Source: Lactifluus volemus
Taxonomy: Eukaryota; Basidiomycota; Agaricomycetes; Russulales; Russulaceae
NCBI GenBank assembly: GCA_022376515.1
Contig: WTXI01000002.1
Span: 1,240,001-1,304,000 of the forward strand
Length of the DNA: 64,000 nt
Reading direction: 5' to 3'
Shown here: piece after piece, positions 53,501 through 64,000 of the stretch
Layout of the letters: the number at the start of each line of letters is the position of its first letter
Numbering within the stretch: the stretch's first letter is position 1
Notes under the pieces: generated by a model
What the model was told of the DNA's origin: nothing
The model's database searches: none
Seen by the model: only the letters and a program-made list of their open reading frames with translations
Program-made: the position numbers and the translations under genes

Positions 53501-53621
53501 GATTGAATGTATAGATGGGCGAGAAGCAGGAACGTACGGCGAGTTTGGTGGCCACAGATATTGTTCTGATATTTAGAGGTCTCCTAAGTTGCGGGATGAC
53601 ATGACGCGAACGATTATGCAT
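50584..53621 (-). CDS. IFM1: Mitochondrial translation initiation factor IF-2
   Basis: GTPase that brings fMet-tRNA to the mitochondrial ribosome. The start at 53621 gives a presequence [20 protein letters not shown] (Arg-rich, no acidic residues). The N-domain has [20 protein letters not shown] and [18 protein letters not shown]. The G domain shows [17 protein letters not shown] (G1), [15 protein letters not shown] (G3) and INKIDKPG (G4), then [18 protein letters not shown]. Later: [60 protein letters not shown] and, last exon, [20 protein letters not shown]. Two single-base losses are needed, near 51234 (LY to [11 protein letters not shown]) and 51563 (SPV to [10 protein letters not shown]). 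Confidence 0.92.
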
Positions 53622-53713
53622 AAATATGTTAGTGAAATGTATGCAGACAGCAGAAAGGTAGCATGTGTTGTTGCTGGCTAGAACACTTGACACACGGTAA
53701 ATCCGGGCCGCTT

Positions 53714-55187
53714 ATGCTCAGACTCAAGCCGCTGCACACGGTCCCCATCTCTCTCTTGAGAGGACCGTTAAATGTCAAGTTTCGAGACACTTTGCATTAT
53801 CCAGATTTCCTGAGAAAAGTGCACCTTCCGGTGGGAGAACAAGGCCACGTACTCCAGCACCACCCATCCGTCCAAGTCCCAGAGAACATGACCCTGACTC
53901 CCAGCTGCGTTCGGCTGAGGCCCAGGACGAAAGCTCCTTTGACACTAACAAATCACCTCTATTGGAAGAATCCAGCGGTCTCTTGCCTCAAATCCGGAGG
54001 ATGGCCTCAAGACGCTCCTCCAGAACGACCTCCTGATTGTGACCCGGTCAGTTCTTCCTGACCATTTGTACGGCGCAGAATCATAAACGATTCGCTCCTA
54101 TACAGACAGCTCGAGATGCTGAATATATTCATAGGCTTTGAGCAAACGAATAAATATGTGATCTGTTGGTATCACATTTCTCAATTCTTCTCTTTTTGCT
54201 TGGTGGCAACTGATAAGACTAGCAAACGAGGTTGGCGAAACACTAGGATTTATTGCTGAAGAACCTCGTGGTATATTGGCATCTTTCTCTCGTCAAATTC
54301 TTAGGACACATAGACCATTCCGAGCCGTGATCATGGATCGTGAAGGAACGCCAGTCCTTTGGGTATGGGGTGGATTATTCGGTTGTTGCAACAGAGCTCA
54401 CCTCGGGGCTTCAGATACGAAGGCCTTTCGCATGGATAAACTCGCGCATGTACGTTCAAAAACTCAAGGACTGGAACGAGTACTCTACCACGGGTGAACT
54501 TGTTCTGGATACCTTTGCTGAGGCCCAGCAACGCTGGCACTTGTGGCGACGGCGTTACGACCTCTTCCTCAGGTGGGGAGTTTATAAGGCTAGGTTCCGC
54601 ATCTCCCGTACTGAAGCCGTCGATAGAGCCACACCAAAACTCATACTCTCAAAGGCTGGTGAAGATCAACCAGAGCCAGAGCCGGATCATTTTGCTCAGT
54701 TTGCTAAAATCGACGAAGGCTTCTTCGCATGGCATTTCACCCTCCGCGGGTCCCGTGGCGAAGAGCTGGCGAGTATAAGTCGCGCCTTTCGTGGCTTTGG
54801 ACGCGAGATTTTCACTGATACGGGCGAGTCATGTTTCCGTGAGGTGAAAGGAAGAGGTCCACTATCTAACTCCAGAACATAGGACAATATTCGGTGAGTT
54901 ACACCCGTTCGCCACCAGCTACAGAAGACAACGCACCGAGGGAACCATACGTGATGCGGGAGTTGTCACTTGACGAACGAGCAGTGAGACTTTCTCTCAT
55001 TTCGTTCCGTATCTGTGGTTTACCCTACCTGCAGCTCGTGTTAGCGATGGCGGTGAACGTCGACTTCGATTATTTCTCCCGGCATTCTGAAGGCGGGTAC
55101 GTGTCTCCGTGATTTATCACAATTTTGGCGTCAGTCTTACCTGTGATCAGACCTGGAATGGGGTTCTGGCACTTCACATCTGATTGA
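53714..55187 (+). CDS. AIM25: Mitochondrial phospholipid scramblase family protein
   Basis: Fungal scramblase-like protein. The presequence MLRLKPLHTVPISLLRGP is followed, in a shifted frame, by VSRHFALSRFPEKSAPSGGR and a long disordered Pro-Arg region. The scramblase domain has EDGLKTLLQNDLLIVTR|QLE, MLNIFIGFEQTNKYV, ETLGFIAEEPRG, RTHRPFRAVIMDREGTPVL, IRRPFAWINSRMYVQKLKD, WRRRYDLFLR and the C-terminal FDYFSRHSEGG|PGMGFWHFTSD across an intron. Two single-base losses are likely, one near 53770 and one near 53990. The usual Cys-rich and calcium-binding parts of animal scramblases are not obvious. Named by similarity to yeast AIM25. Confidence 0.85.
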
Positions 55188-55269
55188 ACAGTTACGCTCA
55201 TTGTGGGGTTTCCGGATGACAAGTGGCTACAACTACACTTATAAAACACGTGTGGCATGTGGTATATCA

Positions 55270-57741
55270 TTAGTACTTGTCCCTTGCTCTATACACCTCT
55301 GCAATGAATTTTTCAAAATCTGCCTCATCGACCTCCAAAATATTGGTGTCGAATGAACTATGCCGCGTCCGTGCACCAGAATCCTCTTTCGCGTCCAGAA
55401 AAGTCAGACCAAATTCGCTAAACGACGATTTAGCCGCTTCACAATCCGCGCTCGAGACAACTTACTTTTTCCTAACGTCGCCAAAATCGAGGCTTTCATT
55501 CAGGCCAATCACAAGGTAAGTCCGATTTTGCTCGTCCAAGCATGCGAGAATCAAAGGCAAGCTCTTCTTTTTGGTTCGTCTGCTGATATTAACCCCAGTG
55601 ACCCGGTCGCGTAGCACTTCTGTGAGCCAAAGGCCGAGACGAAAGAGGACGCCAGGGTGCGTAAACAAGGGGAGATCGGGACCTTGTTTGAGTTGCACGA
55701 CGCGATGACCCTTGATCATGCGCAGGTCATTCTTATCGATAATGGAGGAACCTGTCCGGATGATCGCTTGGTGGACGGATTTCGCCAGACCGATGGCATC
55801 GCGCAGGCGGGTGACGCTGCAAACAAAGAAAATAGGTCCAGATATCAGCTTTGTTACGGCTACGGCAAAGCCCATCGAAAACACTAGGGCTCACTCACTC
55901 CTCGAGCGCGTCAAACGCGTTCCAAAAGTTCCGCACGAGCCAAGACTCGCGCTCGTCTTGCTCCCCCTCCACATCCGTCACCATCTCTTCTTCCTGACTG
56001 CGGCGGCCGAACCCGCTCGCTTTCTCCTTGGTTTCTTGTACGCCCCAGCGTCCGGCGGCGCGCCACACTCGCCCGCCTCCAAACCATTCACCCCCGTTCC
56101 GCGCGCCGTCTGCTTCGACTTCGATCCGAACGCCCGTGGCCACATCCAGGAGCGCGTTAAGCGCATCTACGGCATCAGCGGCCGATAGTGGTTGCATATG
56201 GTAGCCGTAACAGCGCACGAAGGAAGGGTACGTCAGCTCGACCATGCCATACTCGGGAGCGATGGCGTCGAGCTTGTCGCGGAGTTGGCGCTTCAAGTCC
56301 ATGTCCATGTGTGCGTATAGTTGTTGGGTCTGAGGAATCGAAAATCTGCGACGGCCATTTAGCGGGAGGGTGTGGTAAGAGGTCTGCGAGCGAGTGTGCA
56401 CCCTTACCCCATTTTTGCAAGAAGACCGGTCAGGCGTTTTCGACCTTGCTCTTTCCAGATCCCCAGCTTTCCAGCGACGTAGCTGGAATGAAACATGGAA
56501 TCGTACAGCGTCCAGTGCCGGAAAAGCTCAAAGCGGAGCTCATCTGTTGTACGCAGCGACATGTCGTCCGCGCTCAACGCGGCCAGGCCGTACGCATCGT
56601 TTGCGGGTGGAGGAGGGTTAAGACGAGAAACCTCATCGTAATAGATGGATTGATATTTATCGTACTCCGTGCGTGATATTCGACATTGAATATAATGATT
56701 CGTAAGGCCGATAATTGCGAGCCTTTGGTTGGTGAGTATCGCAAAGGGCTGGACGGGTAGTTATGGGACATACCAGAGGAGATCATTATCAACGCGTTCC
56801 AACACAGTAGCAAGGATGTAGACGATGCCGGCAGCGCTCTGTCCATACCATGTTCCAGACATATAGTACTTGTCCAGCAGGACATAGAACTGGTCGCGCT
56901 GCTCTTTTGACACGCGTGGAGGTCGCTGCAGGCGGAGTAAGGATCCGAGTATGCCAGAAAGTATATATCCTCACGTCGTCATCCAGACGTCTGCGTTTAC
57001 TTCCACTCCTGCTACCATCACCGAGGGATCTCCGCTTACGCGAAGGGCTCTGCGTGCCTTCGTCTGCTGAATCTTCTGGCAAGTCATCACCAGCCAAATC
57101 ATCATCCGAGCTCTCGTCTGAATCCGCTTCTGGCTCATTCTTCCGGGAGAACCTCCGTCAGCGCGCGCAACAACAGCCCACCGGCACTCACATTGAGCGT
57201 CTCCCACGCATTCCGCTCTTCAGTAAGGTGTTCCGCTCCTCCGTCGTCCCATACGATAATCCGCTCTCCACCGTCGCCTTCGCCAAACAGACTGGACAAG
57301 TTCTGGGGCCGGGCTGAGTCGATAACGTGCACATTAACTTTGGTAGGGAAGTCACCGAACCACTCCGATGAAGGCAAGTCGAGGATAGAGCCGATGTTCA
57401 AGAGAATGAGAGTATGGAGCTGGGAACGCGTCTTTCAGCCCGAGGCGAATGATGGCACCAATGCGAAGTACTTCGGAATAGGTTATAAGCTCATCACGCA
57501 TACGCTCCAGATCTGCAATTCCAGACAAGGGCGTGATACGATGCATGACGTCGTCCTGTTTAAATAGTTCCGCAAACATCTTAGCTGCACAGAGAGCATC
57601 GACATTGGGCGCGACGAGAATGATGACGGAGGAAGCTGCGGAAAGGGGTGATCTCCTATGAGACGCGAGTATATTATTATATGTTTCTGCATAGGAAGGA
57701 CGAGAAGCGGATGCGAGGTGAGGTGGTGGTATGAAAACCAT
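55270..57741 (-). CDS. CDC45: DNA replication factor CDC45
   Basis: Part of the CMG helicase (CDC45-MCM-GINS) that unwinds DNA at replication forks. N-terminus MVFIPPPHLASASRPSYAET, then SVIILVAPNVDALCAAKMFA (inactive RecJ/DHH-like fold). A 52-base intron (gtactt to cccag) joins DELITYSE to LHTLILLNIGSILDLPSSEW. HVIDSARPQNLSSLF and IIVWDDGG follow. A long acidic and basic linker (AGDDLPEDSADEGTQSPSRK, GSKRRRLDDD) is the usual disordered insert. Later parts: DKYYMSGTWYGQSAAG, LYAHMDMDLKRQLRDKLDAI, SFVRCYGYHMQPLSAADAVD, GGEWFGGGRVW, VRNFWNAFDALEE, SVHQAIIRTGSSIIDKNDLR, KSLPLILACLDEQNRTYLVI, and SSFDTNILEVDEADFEKFIA. No frameshift is required. Confidence 0.94.
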
Positions 57742-57821
57742 TGAAGAAGAGAGAGGAGGGCAGGGTCACCACGGTGTGGATGGACTAAACGCGACGCGTA
57801 TCTCACGTAATCGACAGTAAA

Positions 57822-59496
57822 TTACGCGCCGAATGTATTCCTTCGCTCTCGTACGTCTCTTCGCTTGCCACGAATACCCCATATCCCCCAGTTCGTCTTG
57901 ACCATAACCCTCGGATCAAAATCTGCAACCTCCCATTTTTCACTCCCAAATGCGTTCTCTCCTGGAGTGATCACCCAATCGAATTCACCTGCCACTCCCG
58001 GCGCCTGTGACATTGACTTGACATCGCGTTCGACATCTGCAGGGGAGAACCCTGTGACGAAAACAGGACATTTGGTGGCCAACAGAAGCGGAAGGACAGG
58101 CCCCCATTCAGTTGGTGACTCGATTTGTAGGAGAGGTGTCCCAGTGGCATCGGAGACCGAAGTTGGTGATGGGAAACCAAATCCGGGCGAGAACATGAAG
58201 AAGAGATCGGTATATGGATCAAACGTGTCTTGGAATTGCGCATGTACCTCATGATAATTGCATTGCATGCCAGTGATTGTCAACTGTGGGGTGTAGGGCA
58301 CCGTATACGAGGGTACTCCATAACGCTCGATCGACGATCGAGTACGCTTATGTCGCACAATTGGAGCAGGGGTTGGGGGCTCGTACACATTAGGCAGATA
58401 AACTGGCTCTTCCTCCTCAGATTTCGTAGATGGTGACGGGGCAGAAGTTTCCCTCTGAGGGGTCGAGGAAGGGCTAGCTGACCGAGGTGCGGGTTTGGAC
58501 GAAGTTGGGGGTTTTGGCAGCGAAACTTGCGGCCCGATGAAGTAGAGATGGAAAAGGGCCGCCGGGAACAAAAGCGTGAGTTGTTCCCAGACATGGGGTG
58601 GTAAGGAAGATTCCGCTCGTGCGCCAAGGACGAATATTCGCATCTGAGGTTTGTCGATGGAAGCCTCTTCGGTCTCGGGCGTACCCGTGACACCGTGCAA
58701 CGTCAATCGCAAAGCTGGGGTGGCAAACCTGCTAAGAATGACTGACAGTAGTATGTCTAGAAACACGCACCAGCCAATGACCGACTGCCTTCTGGGGTAA
58801 GCCTTTGGTTCGAAAGAGTCAACGCGCTATATTGGTGGAGGACAGATCCGATGGTTATAGGATATGTGAGTAACTTGCTAGCGTGCCTCCGTGACCGTTC
58901 CATGTCCATAGACGGGAAGTTGCGCGTATACCAGAAGACATCCCAGTTAGAAAAGGAGATGGCAGCTTCCGTGTCCTGCGGACCTACACTCGCGGACAGT
59001 TATGCGACTGAGCTCTGAGATGAAAGGATAACGCACCCGGTAGCTCAAACTCCCGTAGTCTCCGACCACTCCGGAGGTCGTGCTCATCTTCGTTTACCTC
59101 ACGGAGACGCGAGCAGTATTTTGCGTGATCCCGATCGGCACGCCAGTGCTCCTCGGAACAATGAGTTGGCCATCCGCAATCAGGACACTCGAAAGCAACT
59201 TGTCGAGGTTGGGCCTTCATATGTTCATGGTCTTTGCCATTACGAGAGGTACAGATAGGACACGGCGATAACGACCTGACGGCCTCTCCTCGAGCTACAA
59301 TAGCAGGAAAAGGAGACCTGGAGAAAGGATGGAAGAGGTTGTCTTGAAAGAGGGTGGGCTGAGATTCAGGTTTAGAAGGGGCTTTTTTGAAGAGACTAAA
59401 CAACGATCTGGTTCGAAGCGAAGGTATAAATTGACAAGAACGGCTGATGCGATGGACGACACGGAGACGAGGATTGAGGGCGAGTATCATGCTCAC
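57822..59496 (-). CDS. MSS51: MSS51-like COX1 translational regulator with MYND zinc finger
   Basis: In yeast MSS51 activates translation of mitochondrial COX1 mRNA and binds new Cox1. Here an Arg-rich leader (MSMILALNPRLRVVHRISRS) precedes a zinc-finger region CPICTSRNGKDHEHM, FECPDCGWPTHCSEEHWRAD, RDHAKYCSRLREVNEDEHDL. The next exon has SNWDVFWYTRNFPSMDMER and LTYPITIGSVLHQYSALTLS. The last exon has TPALRLTLHGVTGTPETEEA, MRIFVLGARAESSLPPHVWE, FHLYFIGPQVSLP, a Pro-Ser insert, DTFDPYTDLFFMFSPGFGFP, VLPLLLATKCPVFVTGFSPA and FDWVITPGENAFGSEKWEVA. The fungal form is longer than the zinc finger alone and matches MSS51 in domain order. It is divergent from the M13 peptidase gene (186 bases between starts). 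Confidence 0.9.
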
Positions 59497-59682
59497 ACCT
59501 TGACTGGTTCACTCGTCGCTGTGCAGTCCAGACGCGTGCACGTGATTTACCCGATCCGATTTAGTGGCTCGGCTCGTTCGGGGGACATGCCACGGTCGCG
59601 CGTAGTCGGGACGGCCAGAACGCACCGCATACATCCACGCTATTTCGCTTCTTGGCTCTTTCCCTGAACAAAGCCTTTTGCC
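59497..59682. promoter_or_regulatory. Divergent promoter of MSS51 and the M13 peptidase gene
   Basis: 186 bases between two start codons, GC-rich with repeated CG dinucleotides; no clear TATA box. Shared use is inferred from the arrangement only. Confidence 0.4.
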
Positions 59683-62600
59683 ATGCCTGAGAGGCAGGCG
59701 AGGTCATCTACTGATCAAGGTACCTATCCTAGTCCTAATAACTTACGACCTTCTTGCTCATAGCTCGCTCGCACCCAGAGTCTGCTCCTCTTCTTCAGGA
59801 TAGTGATCCTGGTCGCCCTCCTACGTCCTCTATAGCCGACATACTCGGTTCAATTCTTCAAAACCCACTCACACTCCTCAACAAGATATTGCTCATTCTC
59901 CTTCTTGTCTTCCTCCTCCTTACCTCAATCTTCATTGGCTTGTTCGTTGGTTCCCAGCAAAAGTCTCATAATGAACCGGATACTCCAGGGGGAAAACACC
60001 CTCCAATTACATTAACGACTACCGTCACCGTCCCTTTGACTGCTACGACTATCGTCACCACTACTGCAGTTACCACCGTGACGCATGTGCCTCCACCTTA
60101 CCCGTCAAATCCTCCAGGAGAGGCAGGTCTCCCGTCCTTTTTGATAGTCTCCCATGTCGTCTGACAAGCCCGCAGAAGGAGTGCTTTACCCCGCAATGCG
60201 TTGTTCTCTCTGCAGCCATCCTCTCTTCCTTAGACACTACTCAGGACCCTTGTGAGAACTTTTACGAATATGCCAGTGAGTTTTGATCCGGCTTTCCAGT
60301 CTCTGGCTCAAAGCTCATGCATACCATCTAGCTGGGGGTTGGCGTAGAGCTCATCCTCTCCCCTCGGACAAGGGTGACTTCGGCAGTTTTAACCTTCTTT
60401 TCCAGGAAAACCAGCAGATTGTGAAGGACATCCTCGAAAGCAACGGTTCCATATCCATTACTTCTCTCGAGGAACCCACTGATCGTCAACTCCTCACCAA
60501 GTTACGCAACCTATACTCCTCTTGTATGGATGAGGACACGTTGGATCAGCTAGGCGAAGGCCCTCTCAAGGACTTTGTCGGCCGCGTTCAAAGACTCTAT
60601 CGTGGAGAGTCTACTGGGATCACTGACCACGAGGATAACACAAGAGGCGAAAGGGTTGACCTCAGCTCTGGGGTTCTTACATTCAAGAGGTTTAGTAAAC
60701 ACATATGAGAATTGATGTTGTCCATCCGCTTACATTCCATACAGGTATACCCGCTCTCTTTGAGTTCAGTGTCGAAGGTGATGCCGCCGTCGATCCCAAT
60801 GCCATGGTCCTCTGGTTCCAGCAGCCTAAATTTGGTCTTCCGTCAAAGGTGTGTGTACATGCGCTAGTCCATTCACTCATCTTTCCACAACGAGGTTTAG
60901 GAATACTTTGAGGACAAGAAGATGCGGAAAGTCTATGGAAGCGTTTTAGAGCGTCTTCTTGTGATCCATTACGAAACAAAGGATAGGAGGCACCCTCTTC
61001 AAGCCTTGGTCAACAACGAGGATTCGGAGACTGTTTGGCCTCCCTGGCCTTGGCCTCCATGGGACGACGATGACAATGAAGACGACCCAGGGCACCGCCC
61101 AAAGAATGCCACAGAACTTGCCGAAGAAGTGGTCGAATTCGAATGGAAGCTTGCACGGGCAAGTCTAGACCTGTCAGCGTGTTTTCGAGAAATAATTTCA
61201 TTTTACTGATGGTTGCGTAGGGACATCTTATACCAGGATCCTCTATACACCTACAACAAGGTTCCTATTTCCAACATCACAGAGACAATTGCACAAGTCA
61301 ATTTTCCGGATTACTTTGCAACCTTCACCCCAAGAAATTGTCCCACAGAAGTTATCGTGACTTATCCGGCATATACCCGCTCGCTTGCCTCTATACTCAA
61401 CGATACCAACGTAGATGTGCTCGAGGCCTACCTCGTAACTCGCGCCGCTTTAGTATTAGCGCCTCGGCTTGGAACTTCCACAGAATCGTGGAAGGCCGTA
61501 AGAAATCTACAGGAGACTTTACAGGGTATTAAGCCTGGTGCCATGGTGAATCGAGCAGAGTACTGTATAAATAGTGTCGACAAGGCTCTCGGATTCGCAA
61601 CCGGGAGATACTTTGTGAATGAGACCTTCGCTGGAGACTCCAAGGAGAAAAGTACCAAGGTCATTACTGGTGCGTGCTCAACTGCCATTTGAAGGTTCTG
61701 AATTCATCTTGCGTAGATATTGTGAAAGCTTTCAAAGGGTCATTATCATCTATATCTTGGATGGACGAGGAGTCCGCTGTCGCTGCTGCCCAAAAGGTCC
61801 CTTCCTCCCTATATCGAACGCGCACTTAGGCTTAGGTGACCTTTTCCCTCAGGCTGATGCTATCCGCGTGAAGGTTGGCTACCCTATTTCCCCTGACACA
61901 AACAACCCAGAATCGCTTCTGCGATACTATGATCTCGTCAAGATAAGCAAATTTGACTATTTCAACAATATGCTTGGCGCGAGGTAGGGTGTCTACGCTC
62001 TGATATCCATCTTTACTAAGGAACCTGCCCCAGCTCAAGTGACGTTTATAAAGAGTGGCAGCAGCTAGGAAAGCGTCGTGACTTGGACGAGTGGCAAATG
62101 ACTCCAGCAACTGTGAATGCCTACTTCAACCCACCGCAACGAGGTTGGTTTCCAGTGCATGCGCCCTTCCTTTTACGAAAGTCTTTCAGATCGTGTTCCC
62201 CGCGGGCATTTTGCGGCCACCATTCTTCAACAAGGATTGGCCTGCCTACCTCAACTATGGGGCGTTCGGTCAGGTTGCCTCTCACGAGCTGACTGTAAGT
62301 CCCGACCGGCGCTCTCAGACGGGCCATGCGTTGATTGCTTTGAATTGTTCTAAAGCATGCTTTTGATTCTGCCGGACGTTTATACAATCAGGATGGCAAG
62401 CTTGAGGAGTGGTGGACTAATGCAACAAGCGAGGGTTTTAAGGAGAAACAGAACTGTCTTGAAAAGCAATATTCCTGTGAGTTTCATTTACTCTGGATAC
62501 TTCGTTCGCTCACTTTCATCGCCAAATATTAGCTTATACCATTGATGACGGGCACGGTGGAAGGATCCACGTAAATGTAGGCTTTGAAATTCCCAACTTG

Positions 62601-63129
62601 TCATAATTTCACTGAAGCTGGTCAATTCACAGGGTAACCTGTACGCAAATTTTGAATTGTAGCGAGTGTCCCTTAGCTGACAGGAGCTCAGGACATCTGG
62701 GGAGAATATCGGCGACTCGGGCTTGATTCAATCCTATCGTGCATGGAAAGCACAGTTCGACTATTCGTCAAAGACAGGGAATGAGTATCTTCTACCTGGT
62801 CTTAATTTTACTAGGTGTGACATAATCAGTTCTTCGATCCGAATTGTTTCTCACAATCACCACAGGGATCAGCTGTTCTTCATTGCCTTTGGTCGCATCT
62901 GGGCCGAGAACATTAAACCCGAAGCTTTGATTCAACGGGTTCGCTCGGATCCCCACTCTCCCTCTCAGTTCCGCGTAGACGGGACTTTGCGCAACATCCC
63001 GGAATTCGCGAAGGCTTTCAATTGTTCTCGGAAGGCGAAGGTGCGTTACCCAGTTATATTGTGGAGCTACCTTTCACACAAGGTCCCCAGCTTAATCCTC
63101 CTCCGGAGAAACGGTGCCTTCTCTGGTAG
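59683..63129 (+). CDS. M13 family metallopeptidase (neprilysin / endothelin-converting-enzyme-like)
   Basis: Type II membrane zinc endopeptidase. A cytosolic N-terminus ([28 protein letters not shown]) precedes one helix [20 protein letters not shown] and a Thr-rich stalk. The ectodomain starts [20 protein letters not shown] with NFYEYA and [11 protein letters not shown], both M13 marks. Further: [52 protein letters not shown]. The zinc motif HELTH sits in [20 protein letters not shown] (an intron follows HELT), the third zinc ligand Glu and Asp in [11 protein letters not shown], and the C-terminus is C-x-x-W (CLLW), as in the family. A Trp-Pro-Asp-rich insert ([17 protein letters not shown]) lies near 61040-61090. 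About eleven exons, no frameshift seen. Such proteins are secreted-side peptidases; the substrate is unknown. Confidence 0.92.
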
Positions 63130-63250
63130 TCATTAGAAGGATACGAGCATGACGCACTTTTGTAACGCTTTAATTATCTCCAATGAGGCGTTTGGATTGC
63201 CAACTGCTGAGCAGATTCGATCTGTTTGACCCCGTCGCTGAATAGCGACA
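63130..63250. other. Convergent 3' region
   Basis: Spacer between the convergent M13 peptidase and HIS3 genes, short and noncoding. Confidence 0.5.
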
Positions 63251-64000
63251 CTATAATACACCCTTTGTACTTGGAACATCATTCCCTCCCGTACGCTCAA
63301 TAGCCTGACGAATGGCTAGCGCGAGGGCCTTGAAAGCTGATTCCGCTCTATGAACACGAACGTAAGATGGTTATTTCATGTATCCGACTGAGGACCCCAA
63401 CTTGGCATACCTATGGTGGTCGTTCTGGCCGCGCAGGACGTCTACATGTAGCGTACAGCCCGAAGCTATGGCGAACGAGTAAAATATGTGAGGAAGCATC
63501 TCAGTCGAGAGATCGCCGATCTTTTCACGTTTGATGCCTAGGTCGGTTACGCAGTAGGGTCGCGAACAAATGTCAATGACTGCACGCGAAAGGGCCTGTC
63601 ATCAATGTTAAAAAAAAGGATTACTCGCGGGGGAGAAAAAAGGGTGGCGTGCTTGCCTCGTCGAGTGGTGCGAAACCGGTTCCGTACCGACGGATACCCC
63701 TGACTTCACCAAGGGCCTGTTTAAACGCGGTGCCGAGCGCAATCGCCGTGTCCTGTGCATGAGTGCGCCAAAAAAAAAAAATAGGGATGATTCAGAAGGG
63801 AAAAAATAGGGTGGTTTTGACTTATCAGCTGTGTGGTGGTCATCTATCCACAGATCGCCACTTTTGACTTTTAGCGTGAGAGACATGCCGCTGTGCTTCG
63901 CGAGAGCATTGTACATCTGTGAAAAAATGGATGGATGTTTTCAGGGTGGAAATCAGCTCTTCGGTAGCTGTGAGGAGAGGAGACGTACATGGTCGAGGAA
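63251..64000 (-). CDS. HIS3: Imidazoleglycerol-phosphate dehydratase, 5' end outside the window
   Basis: Manganese enzyme of histidine synthesis that dehydrates imidazoleglycerol phosphate. Visible exons, from the right edge: [20 protein letters not shown] with [16 protein letters not shown] (metal-binding His pair), [98 protein letters not shown], and the C-terminus [10 protein letters not shown]. Introns are short (about 50-60 bases), one with A/T runs near 63770. No frameshift is visible in this part. The N-terminal third is beyond position 64000. Confidence 0.93.

Noticed and set aside
57400..57500. Apparent frameshift in CDC45 between ITYSE and LHTLILLN
   Set aside because: A 52-base intron (gtactt to cccag) with matching phase joins the two parts, so no base loss is needed.

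Overview
This is a stretch of nuclear DNA from a filamentous fungus, most likely a basidiomycete of the mushroom-forming type (Agaricomycotina). The evidence is many short GT-AG introns (mostly 50 to 90 bases), compact housekeeping genes on both strands with very short gaps, and protein forms typical of fungi: NADH-type GOGAT (GLT1), SSO-type syntaxin, PMP3, ECO1, MSS51, HIS3 as a separate gene. I see no bacterial genes, no CRISPR, no rRNA or tRNA that I can support, and no transposon. The genus cannot be told from the sequence alone.

Layout. 0.5-6.1 kb: three kynurenine-pathway genes in a row, kynurenine 3-monooxygenase (minus), kynureninase (plus) and kynurenine formamidase (minus). 6.3-6.9 kb: PMP3, split into seven tiny exons. 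7-11.3 kb: eIF2B epsilon and a low-complexity protein of unknown function. 12.6-16.8 kb: the divergent pair NOP2 and ARG4. 17-22 kb: syntaxin, an AN1 zinc-finger protein and aspartate aminotransferase. 23-28 kb: two four-helix membrane proteins flanking a voltage-gated proton channel. 29-33.2 kb: a FUN14 protein, an MCH1-like MFS transporter and the cohesin acetyltransferase ECO1. 33.5-42.6 kb: glutamate synthase followed by LST8. 43.6-50.5 kb: a small unknown gene, a DUF1776 reductase-like protein, an ALKBH7-like oxygenase, a mitochondrial-carrier-like protein and a CHORD-CS co-chaperone. 50.6-59.5 kb: mitochondrial IF-2, a mitochondrial scramblase, CDC45 and MSS51. 59.7-63.1 kb: an M13 metallopeptidase. 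63.25 kb to the end: HIS3, cut by the window edge.

The two points most worth following up are the kynurenine (de novo NAD) gene cluster at the left end, and a systematic sequence feature. In 13 genes, many of them essential, I find about 21 places where a conserved protein can only be followed by changing frame, and every one has the sign of a single missing base; none needs an extra base removed. This looks like deletion-biased sequencing or assembly error rather than gene decay, and it means conceptual translations from this window will be broken unless corrected.
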